From contig NC_045138.2 of NCBI RefSeq assembly GCF_008831285.2, forward strand, positions 26,509,934 through 26,569,933: 60,000 nucleotides of DNA. Reading direction: 5' to 3'. A program made the translations under genes and the position numbers. The stretch comes from Nymphaea colorata. Taxonomy: Eukaryota > Streptophyta > Magnoliopsida > Nymphaeales > Nymphaeaceae. Positions 35,301-48,563 of this stretch are shown here, piece after piece. Each line of letters begins with the position of its first letter. Positions within the stretch are counted from its first letter, which is position 1. The notes beneath the pieces are model-generated. The model had not been told where the DNA came from and did not search any database. It saw only the letters and a list, made by a program, of their open reading frames with translations.

Positions 35301-38300
35301 AATTTTTTCATAATCAATACTTTTGTCTCACACGTAACCTCCTAAAACTGACCATTATGCCGATGCATTTAATTGGCCATGCATCGGCTGTGTCTTCGGT
35401 TAGCCATTTATTTCAAGTGTTTTTGATTGACATTTTGAGCTTAATGGTAGGGACGTTGTCTCATCAAGATCCATATGCAGTTCCCATGTCTCACGGGACT
35501 GCTTTCCCTTTTGTTGTATGGGGTTCATCGCATCTTTCCTTCCCTAGTTTTTTCATAGAGAATATTTTTGTCTCACACATAACCTCCTAAAACTGACCAT
35601 TATGCCGATGCATCTAGTTGACCATGCATCGGCTTTGTCTTCAATTAATCATTCATTTCAAGTGCATGTGATTGACATCTTTAACTTGATGGTAGGGACG
35701 TTGCATCGTCAATATCCATATGCAGTTCCCATGTCTCACGGGACTGCTTCCCCTCGGGTTGTACGGGGTTCATCGTATCTTAGCCACCTAGTTTTTTCAT
35801 AGTCAATACTTTTGTCTCACACATAACCTCCTAAAACGGACCATTATGTTGAAGCATCTAGTTGGACATGCATCGGCTATGTCTTCAGTCAGATATTTAT
35901 TTCAAGTGCATTTGATTGACTTTTTGAACTGGATGGTGTGGACGTTGCCTCATCAAGATCCATATGCAGTTCTCATGTCTCACAGGACTGCTTCTCCTCT
36001 GGTTGTACGGGTTTCATCGTATCATTTGCTCCGATAATGAGACGATTACACATCATTAACAACTCATTTCTTGAGTGCTCCTTAAGTTATAAGTACCGCT
36101 CTCTCATACCAAGGCGATGAGGCGAGATGCACAAGATCGTCAATAATTATGCCAAACAAAGACTATGTTTGTTCATGTCCAATCGTCAAAAATGTGCTGG
36201 CAGATGCAACATCCACTACTCCACCATGAGAACCAAACAACCATTTATTTCAATTGAACATAACTGACATTTTGAACTTGAGGGCAGGGACGTCGCCTCA
36301 TCAAGGTTCATATGCAGCTCCCATGTCTCACAGAACTGCTTTCCCTTTTATTGTATAGGGTTTATCGCATCTTTCATACCCTAGTTTTTTATAGCCAATA
36401 CTTTTGTCTCACACATAACCTCATAAAACTGACCACTATGCTGATGCATGGTGCTGATGCATCTAGTTGGCCATGCATCAGCAATGTCTTTAATCTGCCA
36501 ATTATTTCAAGTGCATGTGTTTGACATCTTCAACTTGATGGTAGGAATGTTACCTCGCCAATAACCATATGCAGTTTCCATGTCTCACGGGATTGATTCC
36601 CCTTTTGTAGTACGGGGTTCATCGCATCTTTCACACCCTAGTTTTTTCATAATCAATACTTTTGTCTCACACATAACCTCCTATAACTGACCATTATGTT
36701 GATGCATCTAGTTGCCATACAACGGCTATGTCTTCAATCAGTCATTTATTTCAAGTGAATTTGATCGACATTTTAAACTTGGTTGTAGGGACATTGCCTC
36801 ATCAAGATCCATATGCAGTTCCCAAGTCTTACGGGACTGCTTCTCCTTTTGTTGTAGGGGGTTCATCGCATCTTTCCTACCCTAGTTTTTTCATAGTCAA
36901 TACTTCGTTTTACACATAACCTCCTAAAACTGAACATTATGCTGATGCATCTAGTTGGCCATGCATCGGCTATGTCTGCAGTTCCTCATTTATTTCAAAT
37001 GCATGTGATTGACATTTTTAACTTGATGGCAGAGGCGTTGCCTCATCAATATCCATATGCAGTTCTCATGTCTCACGGGATTGCTACCTCATCATTGTAT
37101 CTTTCCTACCTTAGTTTTTTCAAAGTCAATACTTTTGTCTCACACATAACCTCCAAAAACAGACCGTGAAGCGGATGCATTTAGTTGGTCATCCATCGGC
37201 CATGTCTTCGATCAGCCACTTATTCCAAGTGCATTTCATTGACATTTTGAACTTGACGGTACAAACGTTGACTCATCAAGATCTATATGCAGTTCCCATG
37301 TCTCATGGGACCGCTTCCCCTCTTGTTGTACGGGATTCATCGTATCCTTCCTGGCCAAGCTTTTTCATAGTCAATACTTTTGTCTCACACATAACCTCCT
37401 AAAACAGACCATTACGCCGATGCATTTAATTGGCCATGCATCGGCTATGTCTTCAATCCACCATTTATTTCAAGTGCAAGTGATTAACATTTTCAACTTG
37501 ACGTTGCCTCTTCAATATCATATGTAGTTCCCATGTCTCACGGGACTGCTTCCCCTTTTATTGTATGGGGTTCATCGCATCTTTCCTACCTTAGTTTTTT
37601 CATAGTGAATACTTTTGTCTCACACATAACCTCCTAAAACTAACCATTATGTCGATGCATCTAGTTGACCACACATCGGATATGTCTCCAATTAATCATT
37701 TATTTCTAGTGCATTTGACTAACCTTTTGAACTTGATGGTAGGGGCATTGCATCATCAAGATCCATTTGCAGTTCCCATGTCTCACGAGACTGTTTCCCC
37801 TTTTCTTGTACGGGGTTCATCGTATCTTTCCTACCTAGTTCTTTCATATTCAATACTTTTGTCTCCACACATAGCATCCAAAAACGGACCATTATGCTGA
37901 TGCATCTAGTTGGTCATGCATCGGCTATGTCTTCAATCAGCCATTTATTTCAAGTGCATTTGATTGACTTTTTGAACTGAATGGTGGGGACGTTGCCTCA
38001 TCAAGATCCATATGGAGTGGTTGTACGGGTTTCATCATACCATTTGTGCCTATAATGAGAAGATCACACATCATTAACAACTCATATCTTGAGTGCACCT
38101 TAAGTTATAAGCACTGTTCTCTCGAACCAAGACGATGAGGCGAGAGACACAAGATCGTCAATAATTATCCCAAACAATGTCTATGTTTGTTCATGTCTAA
38201 TCGTCAAAAATGTGCTCGCAGATGCAACATCAACTACTTCACCATGAGAACCAAAAAGCCATTTATTTCAATTGTACATAACTGACATTGTGAACATGAG

Positions 38301-40702
38301 GGCAGGGACGTTGCCTCATCAAGATCCATATGCAGTTCCCACGTCTCATAAGACTGCTTCCCCTCTTGTTGTATAGGGTTCATCGCATATTTCCTACCCT
38401 AGTTTTTTCATAGCTAATACTTTTGTCTCACACATAACCTTCTCAAACTGACCATTATGTCGATGCATCTACTTGGCCATGCATCGGCTATGTCTTCAGT
38501 CCGACATTTATTTCAAGTGCATTTTATTGACATCTTGAACTTGATGGTAGGGATGTTGCCTCGTCAATATCCATATGCAGTTCCCATGTCTCACGAGAGA
38601 AATTCCCCTTTTAATGTATGGGTTCATTGCATCTTTCCTACGTTAGTTTTTTCATAGAGAATACTTTTGTCTCAAACATAACCTCCTAAAACTAACCATT
38701 ATGTCGATGCATCTAGCTGACAATGCATCGGCTATGTCCTCAGTCTGCCATTTACTTCAAGTGCATTTATTGAAATCTTGAACTTGATGGTAGGGATGTT
38801 GCCTCGTCAAAATCCATATGCAATTCCCATGTCTCACGGGACTGCTTCCCCTTTTGTTGTATGGGGTTCATCGCATCTTTCCTACGTTAGTTTTTTCATA
38901 GAGAATACTTTTGTCTTACACATAACCACCTAAAACTAACCATTATGCCGATGTATCTAGTTGACTATGCATCGGCTATGTCCTCAGTCAGTCATTTATT
39001 TTATGTGCATTTTATTGACATTTTAAACTTGATGGTAGGAATGTTGCCTCATCAAGATCCATATGCAGTTCCCATGTCTCATAGGACTGATTCCCCTTTT
39101 GTAGTACGGGGTTCCTCGCATCTTTCCTACCCTAGTTTTTTCATAATCAATACTTTTACCTCACACATAACCTCCTAAAACTGACCATAATGCCGATGCA
39201 TCTAAATGACCATGCATCGGACATGTCTTCAATTAATCATTTACTTCCAGTGCATTTGATGGACTTTTTGAACTTGATGGTAGGAGCGTTGCACCATCAA
39301 GATCCATTTGCAATTCCCATGTCTCACGAGACTGCTTCCCCTCTTGTTGTGCGGGGTTCATGGCATCTTTCCTACCTAGTTTTTACATAGTCAATACTTT
39401 TGTCTCACACATAACCTCCTAAAACTGACCATTATGTTGATGCATCTAGTTGGTCATGCATCGACTATGTCTTCAGTCAACCATTTATTTCAAGCGCAAT
39501 TGATTGACTTTTTGAACTCAATGGTGGGAACGTTGCCTCATCAAGATCCATATGCAGTTCCCATATCTCACGGGACTGCTTCCCCTTTTGTTGTATGGGG
39601 TTCATTGCATCTTTCCTACCTTAGTTTTTCCATAGTGAATATTTTTGCCTCATACATAACTTCCTAAAACTGACCATTATGCCGATGCTTCTAGTTGACC
39701 ATGCATCGGCTTTGTCTTCAATTAATCATTTATTTCTAAGGAATTTGTTTGACTTTTTGAACTTTATGGTAGGGGTATTGTATCATCAAGATCCATTTGC
39801 AGTTCCCATGTCTCATGGGACTGCTTCCCTTCTTGTTGTAGAGGATTCATCGTATCTTTCCTACTTAGTTTTTTCATAGTCAATACTTTTGTCTCACACA
39901 TAACCTTCTAAAACTGACATTTATTCCGAAGCATCTAGTTGGCCATGCATCGGCTATGTCTTCAATTAATCATTTATTTCAAGTGCATGTGATTGACATC
40001 TTTAACTTGATGGTAGGGACGTTGCCTCATCAAGATCCATATGCAGTTCCCATGTCTCACGGGACTGCTTCCCCTTTTGTTGTATGGGGTTCATCGCATC
40101 TTTCCTTCCCTAGTTTTTTCATAGTGAATATTTTTGTCTCACACATAACCTCCTAAAACTGACCATTACGCTGATGCATCTAGTTGACCATGCATCGGCT
40201 TTGTCTTCAATTAATCATTTATTTCAAGTGCATGTGATTGACATGTTTAACTTGATGGTAGGGACGTTGCATCGTCAATATCCATATGCAGTTCTCATGT
40301 CTCACGGGACTGCTTCACCACTTGTTGTACGAGGTTCATCGTATCTTTCCAACCTTAGTTTTTTCATAGTCAATACTTTTGCTTCACATATAACCTCCTA
40401 AAACTGACCATTATGCCGATGCATCTAGTTGGCCATGCATCGGCTATGTCTTCAGTCCGCCATTTATTTCAAGTGCATGTGATTGACATTTTTAACTTGA
40501 TGGCAGGGACGTTGCCTAATCAATATCCATATACAGTGTCCATGTCTCACGGGACTACTTCCCCTTTTGTTGTATAGGGTACATTGCATCTTGTCTACCT
40601 TAGTTTTTTTATAGTGAATACTTTTGTCTCACACATGACCTCTTAAAACTCACCATTATGACGATGCATCTAGTTGACCATGCATCGGCTATGTCTTCAA
40701 TT

Positions 40703-41072
40703 AATCATTTATTTTTAGTGCATTTGATTGACTTTTTGAACTTGATGGTAGGGACGTTGCATTATCAAGATCCATTTGTAGTTCTCATGTCTCACGAGAC
40801 TGCTTCCTCTTTTTTTGTACGGGTTCATCGTATCTTTCCTACCTAGTTTATTCATAGTCAATACTTTTCTCTCACACATAGCCTCCTAATCATTTATTTT
40901 TAGTGCATTTGATTGACTTTTTGAACTTGATGGTAGGGACGTTGCATTATCAAGATCCATTTGTAGTTCTCATGTCTCACGAGACTGCTTCCTCTTTTTT
41001 TGTACGGGTTCATCGTATCTTTCCTACCTAGTTTATTCATAGTCAATACTTTTCTCTCACACATAGCCTCCT
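40703..41072. repeat. 185-bp perfect tandem duplication inside the array
   Basis: 40703-40887 is repeated as 40888-41072, beginning AATCATTTATTTTTAGTGCA and ending CACACATAGCCTCCT. The second copy lacks the first 60 bp of a normal monomer, so it is a truncated unit made by misaligned exchange. It directly precedes the first 3763-bp unit. Confidence 0.92.
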
Positions 41073-44000
41073 AAAATGGACCATTATGCTAATGCATCTA
41101 GTTGGTCATGCATCGGCTATGTCTTCAGTCAGCCATTTATTTCAAGTGCATTTGATTGACTTTTTGAACGGAATGGTGGGGACGTTGCCTCATCAAGATC
41201 CATATGCAGTTCCCAGGTCTCACAGGACTGCTTCTCCTCTGCTTGTATGGGTTTCATCGTACCATTTGCGCCCATAATGAGAAGATCACACATCATTAAC
41301 AACTCATTTCTTGGGTGCACCTTAAGTTATAAGCATCGCTCTCTCGTACCAAGACGATGAGGCGAGATGCACAAGATCGTCAATAATTATCCCAAACAAT
41401 GTCTATGTCAGTTCATGTCTAAACGTCAAAAATGTGCTCGCAGATGCAACATCAGCTACTTCACCATGAGAACCAAACAGCCATTTATTTCAATTGCACA
41501 TAACTGACATTGTGAACATGAGGGCAGGGACTTTGCCTCATCAAGATCCATATGAAGTTCCCATGTCTCACAAGACTGCTTCCCCTCTTGATGTATAGGG
41601 TTCATCGCATCTTTCCTACCCTAGTTTTTTCATAGCTAATACTTTTGTCTCACACATAACATTCGATGCATCTAGTTGGCCATGTATCGACTATGTCTTC
41701 AGTCCGCCATTTATTTCAAATGCATTTTATTGACATCTTGATCTTGATGGTAGGGATGTTGCCTCGTCAAAATCCATATGAAGTTCCCATGTCTCATGGG
41801 ACAGATTCCCCTTTTGTTGTATGGGGTTCATCGCATCTTTCCTACCCTAGTTTTTTCATAAAGAATACTTTTGTCTCACACATAACCTCATAAAACTGAC
41901 CACTATGCCGATGCAACTAGTTGGCCATGCATCAGCTATGTCTTCAATCCGCCAATTATTTCAAGAGCATGTGTTTGACATCTTGAACTTGATGGTAGGA
42001 ATGTTGCCTCGTCAATATCCATATACAGTTCCCATGTCTCACGGGACTGATTCCCCTTTTGTAGTATGGGGTTCCTCGCATCTTTCCTACCCTAGTTTTT
42101 TCATAATCAATACTTTTATGTCACACATAACCTTCTAAAACTGACCATTATGCTGATGCATCTAGTTGGTCATACATCGGCTATGTCTTCAGTCAACCAT
42201 TTATTTCAAGTGCAATTGATTGACTTTTTGAATTAGATGGTGGGGACGGTGCCTCATCAAGATCCATATGCAGTTCCCAGGTCTCACAGGACTGCTTTTC
42301 CTCTGGTTGTACGGGTTTCATGGTATCATTTGCACCCATAATGAGACAATCACACATCATTAACAACTCATTTCTTGAGTGCTCCTTAAGTTATAAGTAT
42401 CCCTCTCTCTTACCAAGACGATGAGGCGAGATGCACAAGATCGTCAATAATTATGCCAAACACAATTTACGTTTGTTCATGTCTAATCGTCAAAAATTTG
42501 CTCGCAGATGCAACACCCGCTACTTCACCATGAGAGCCAAACAACCATTTATTTCAATTGCACATAACTAACATTTTAAACTTGATGGTAGGGACGTTGC
42601 CTCATCAAGATTCATATGCAGTTCCCATGTCTCACGGGACAGCTTCCCCTTTTGTTGTATTGGGTTCATCGCATCTTTCCTGCCATAGTTTTTTCATAGT
42701 GAATACTTTTGTCTCACACATAACCTCTTAAAACTGACCATTACATAACCTCCTAAAACTGACCATTACATAACCTCCTAAAACTGACCATTATGCCGAT
42801 GCATCTAGTTGGTCATGCATCGGCTATTTCTTCAATTAATCAGTTATTTCTAGTGCATTTGATTGACTTTTTGAACTTGATGGTAGAGACGTTGCCACAT
42901 CAGGATCCATACGCAGTTCTCATGTCTCACGGGACTGCTTCCCCTCTTGTTGTACAGGGTTCATCGTATCATTCCTACCCAGTTTTTTAATAGTTAATAC
43001 TTTTGTCTTACACATGACCTCCTAAAACGGACCATTATGCTGATGCATTTAGTTAGACATGCATAGGCTATGTCTTCAGTCAGCCATTTATTTCAAGTGC
43101 ATTTTATTGGCATTTTGAACTTGACGGCACGGACGTTGACTAATCAAGATCTATATGCAGTTCCCATGTCTCACGAGACCACTTCCCCTTCTGTTGTACG
43201 GGGTTCATCGTATCATTTGTGCCCATAATGAGACAATCACACATCATTAACAACTCACTTCCTGAGTGTTCTTAAGTTGTAAGCTTCGCTCTCTCGTACC
43301 AAGACGATGAGGCCAGATGCACAGGATCGTCAATAATTATGCCAAACAAAGTCTATGTTTGTTCATGTACAATTGTCAAAAATGTGCTCGCAAATGCAAC
43401 ATCCGCTACTTCACCATGAGAACCAAACAACCATTTATTTAATTGCACACAACTGACATTTTGAACTTGAGGCAGGCACGTTGCCTCATCAAGATCCATA
43501 TACAGCTCCCATATTCCACGGGACTGCTTTCCCTTTTGTTGTATAGGGTTCATCGCATCTTTCCTACCATAGTTTTGTCATAGTCAATAGTTTTGTCTCA
43601 CACATAACCTCCTAAAACTGACCATTATGCAGATGCATCTAGTTGGCCATGCATCGGCTACGTCTTCAGTCCGCCAATTATTTTAAGTGCATGTGATTGA
43701 CATCATTAACTTGATGGCAGGGACGTTGCCTCGTCAATATCCATATGCAGTTCCCATGTCTCACGGGACTGCTTTCCCTCTTGTTGTACGAGGTTCATCG
43801 TATCTTTCCTACCTTAGTTTTTTCAGAGTAAATACTTTTGTCTCACACATAACCTCCTAAAACTGACCATTATGCCGATGCATCCAATTGGTCATGCATC
43901 GGCTATGTCCTCAATCAGCCGTTTATTTCATGTGCATTTTATTGACACTTTAAACTTGATGGTAGGGATGTTGCCTCATCAAGATCCATATGCAGTTCCC

Positions 44001-44800
44001 ATCTCTCACGGAACAGATTCACCTTTTGTAGTACGGGGTTCCTCGCGTCTTTCCTACCTTAGTTTTTTCATAGTGAATACTTTTGTCTCACACATAACCT
44101 CCTAAAACTGACCATAATGCCGATGCAACTACATGACCATGCATCGGATATGTCTTCAATTAATCATTTATTTCTAGTGCATTTGATTCACTTTTGGAAC
44201 TTGATGGTAGGAGCGTTGCATCATCAAGATCCATTTGCAATTCCCATGTCTCACGAGACTGCTTCCCCTCTTGTTGTACGGGGTTCATCGCATCTTTTAT
44301 ACCTAGTTTTTTCATAGTCAATACTTTTGTCTCACACATAACCTCCTAAAACTGACCATTACGCCGATGCATCTAGTTGGCAATACAACGGCTATGTCTT
44401 CAGTCCGCCAATTATTTTAAGTGCATGTGATTGACATCATTAACTTGATGGCAGGGACGTTGTCTCGTCAATATCCATATGCAGTTCCCATGTCTCACGG
44501 GACTGTTTCCCCTCTTGTTGCACGAGGTTCATCGTATCTTTCCAACCATAATTTTTTCATAGTAAATACTTTTCTCACACATAACCACCTAAAACTGACC
44601 ATTATACCAATGCATCTAGTTGGCCATGCATCGGCTATGTCTTCAATTAATCATTTATTTCTAGTGCATTTGATTGACTTTTCGAACTTGATGGTAGGGG
44701 TGTTGCATCATCAAAATCCATTTGCAGTTCCCATGTCTCACGAGACTGCTTCAGCTCTTGTTGTACGGGGTTCATTGTATCTTTCCTACCTAGTTTTTTT
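41038..44800. repeat. Higher-order repeat, 3763 bp, copy 1
   Basis: A block of about 15 monomers, three of them long-type. It begins CATAGTCAATACTTTTCTCT and repeats twice more at exactly 3763-bp offsets. Relative to copy 2 I saw two substitutions: A/T at 41209 and C/T near 43946. Confidence 0.95.
42718..42792. repeat. 25-bp triplication within a satellite unit
   Basis: ACATAACCTC(C/T)TAAAACTGA plus CCATT occurs three times in a row at 42718, 42743 and 42768. The same triplication is present in the other two higher-order copies (near 46481 and 50244), so it predates their amplification. Confidence 0.93.
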
Positions 44801-47800
44801 CATAGTCAATACTTTTCTCTCACACATAGCCTCCTAAAATGGACCATTATGCTAATGCATCTAGTTGGTCATGCATCGGCTATGTCTTCAGTCAGCCATT
44901 TATTTCAAGTGCATTTGATTGACTTTTTGAACGGAATGGTGGGGACGTTGCCTCATCAAGATCCATATGCAGTTCCCTGGTCTCACAGGACTGCTTCTCC
45001 TCTGCTTGTATGGGTTTCATCGTACCATTTGCGCCCATAATGAGAAGATCACACATCATTAACAACTCATTTCTTGGGTGCACCTTAAGTTATAAGCATC
45101 GCTCTCTCGTACCAAGACGATGAGGCGAGATGCACAAGATCGTCAATAATTATCCCAAACAATGTCTATGTCAGTTCATGTCTAAACGTCAAAAATGTGC
45201 TCGCAGATGCAACATCAGCTACTTCACCATGAGAACCAAACAGCCATTTATTTCAATTGCACATAACTGACATTGTGAACATGAGGGCAGGGACTTTGCC
45301 TCATCAAGATCCATATGAAGTTCCCATGTCTCACAAGACTGCTTCCCCTCTTGATGTATAGGGTTCATCGCATCTTTCCTACCCTAGTTTTTTCATAGCT
45401 AATACTTTTGTCTCACACATAACATTCGATGCATCTAGTTGGCCATGTATCGACTATGTCTTCAGTCCGCCATTTATTTCAAATGCATTTTATTGACATC
45501 TTGATCTTGATGGTAGGGATGTTGCCTCGTCAAAATCCATATGAAGTTCCCATGTCTCATGGGACAGATTCCCCTTTTGTTGTATGGGGTTCATCGCATC
45601 TTTCCTACCCTAGTTTTTTCATAAAGAATACTTTTGTCTCACACATAACCTCATAAAACTGACCACTATGCCGATGCAACTAGTTGGCCATGCATCAGCT
45701 ATGTCTTCAATCCGCCAATTATTTCAAGAGCATGTGTTTGACATCTTGAACTTGATGGTAGGAATGTTGCCTCGTCAATATCCATATACAGTTCCCATGT
45801 CTCACGGGACTGATTCCCCTTTTGTAGTATGGGGTTCCTCGCATCTTTCCTACCCTAGTTTTTTCATAATCAATACTTTTATGTCACACATAACCTTCTA
45901 AAACTGACCATTATGCTGATGCATCTAGTTGGTCATACATCGGCTATGTCTTCAGTCAACCATTTATTTCAAGTGCAATTGATTGACTTTTTGAATTAGA
46001 TGGTGGGGACGGTGCCTCATCAAGATCCATATGCAGTTCCCAGGTCTCACAGGACTGCTTTTCCTCTGGTTGTACGGGTTTCATGGTATCATTTGCACCC
46101 ATAATGAGACAATCACACATCATTAACAACTCATTTCTTGAGTGCTCCTTAAGTTATAAGTATCCCTCTCTCTTACCAAGACGATGAGGCGAGATGCACA
46201 AGATCGTCAATAATTATGCCAAACACAATTTACGTTTGTTCATGTCTAATCGTCAAAAATTTGCTCGCAGATGCAACACCCGCTACTTCACCATGAGAGC
46301 CAAACAACCATTTATTTCAATTGCACATAACTAACATTTTAAACTTGATGGTAGGGACGTTGCCTCATCAAGATTCATATGCAGTTCCCATGTCTCACGG
46401 GACAGCTTCCCCTTTTGTTGTATTGGGTTCATCGCATCTTTCCTGCCATAGTTTTTTCATAGTGAATACTTTTGTCTCACACATAACCTCTTAAAACTGA
46501 CCATTACATAACCTCCTAAAACTGACCATTACATAACCTCCTAAAACTGACCATTATGCCGATGCATCTAGTTGGTCATGCATCGGCTATTTCTTCAATT
46601 AATCAGTTATTTCTAGTGCATTTGATTGACTTTTTGAACTTGATGGTAGAGACGTTGCCACATCAGGATCCATACGCAGTTCTCATGTCTCACGGGACTG
46701 CTTCCCCTCTTGTTGTACAGGGTTCATCGTATCATTCCTACCCAGTTTTTTAATAGTTAATACTTTTGTCTTACACATGACCTCCTAAAACGGACCATTA
46801 TGCTGATGCATTTAGTTAGACATGCATAGGCTATGTCTTCAGTCAGCCATTTATTTCAAGTGCATTTTATTGGCATTTTGAACTTGACGGCACGGACGTT
46901 GACTAATCAAGATCTATATGCAGTTCCCATGTCTCACGAGACCACTTCCCCTTCTGTTGTACGGGGTTCATCGTATCATTTGTGCCCATAATGAGACAAT
47001 CACACATCATTAACAACTCACTTCCTGAGTGTTCTTAAGTTGTAAGCTTCGCTCTCTCGTACCAAGACGATGAGGCCAGATGCACAGGATCGTCAATAAT
47101 TATGCCAAACAAAGTCTATGTTTGTTCATGTACAATTGTCAAAAATGTGCTCGCAAATGCAACATCCGCTACTTCACCATGAGAACCAAACAACCATTTA
47201 TTTAATTGCACACAACTGACATTTTGAACTTGAGGCAGGCACGTTGCCTCATCAAGATCCATATACAGCTCCCATATTCCACGGGACTGCTTTCCCTTTT
47301 GTTGTATAGGGTTCATCGCATCTTTCCTACCATAGTTTTGTCATAGTCAATAGTTTTGTCTCACACATAACCTCCTAAAACTGACCATTATGCAGATGCA
47401 TCTAGTTGGCCATGCATCGGCTACGTCTTCAGTCCGCCAATTATTTTAAGTGCATGTGATTGACATCATTAACTTGATGGCAGGGACGTTGCCTCGTCAA
47501 TATCCATATGCAGTTCCCATGTCTCACGGGACTGCTTTCCCTCTTGTTGTACGAGGTTCATCGTATCTTTCCTACCTTAGTTTTTTCAGAGTAAATACTT
47601 TTGTCTCACACATAACCTCCTAAAACTGACCATTATGCCGATGCATCCAATTGGTCATGCATCGGCTATGTCCTCAATCAGCCGTTTATTTCATGTGCAT
47701 TTTATTGACATTTTAAACTTGATGGTAGGGATGTTGCCTCATCAAGATCCATATGCAGTTCCCATCTCTCACGGAACAGATTCACCTTTTGTAGTACGGG

Positions 47801-48563
47801 GTTCCTCGCGTCTTTCCTACCTTAGTTTTTTCATAGTGAATACTTTTGTCTCACACATAACCTCCTAAAACTGACCATAATGCCGATGCAACTACATGAC
47901 CATGCATCGGATATGTCTTCAATTAATCATTTATTTCTAGTGCATTTGATTCACTTTTGGAACTTGATGGTAGGAGCGTTGCATCATCAAGATCCATTTG
48001 CAATTCCCATGTCTCACGAGACTGCTTCCCCTCTTGTTGTACGGGGTTCATCGCATCTTTTATACCTAGTTTTTTCATAGTCAATACTTTTGTCTCACAC
48101 ATAACCTCCTAAAACTGACCATTACGCCGATGCATCTAGTTGGCAATACAACGGCTATGTCTTCAGTCCGCCAATTATTTTAAGTGCATGTGATTGACAT
48201 CATTAACTTGATGGCAGGGACGTTGTCTCGTCAATATCCATATGCAGTTCCCATGTCTCACGGGACTGTTTCCCCTCTTGTTGCACGAGGTTCATCGTAT
48301 CTTTCCAACCATAATTTTTTCATAGTAAATACTTTTCTCACACATAACCACCTAAAACTGACCATTATACCAATGCATCTAGTTGGCCATGCATCGGCTA
48401 TGTCTTCAATTAATCATTTATTTCTAGTGCATTTGATTGACTTTTCGAACTTGATGGTAGGGGTGTTGCATCATCAAAATCCATTTGCAGTTCCCATGTC
48501 TCACGAGACTGCTTCAGCTCTTGTTGTACGGGGTTCATTGTATCTTTCCTACCTAGTTTTTTT
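44801..48563. repeat. Higher-order repeat, 3763 bp, copy 2
   Basis: Same content as copy 1, offset 3763. Differs from copy 3 by at least one substitution (GATCTT here against GAACTT, near 45500/49263). Confidence 0.95.
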
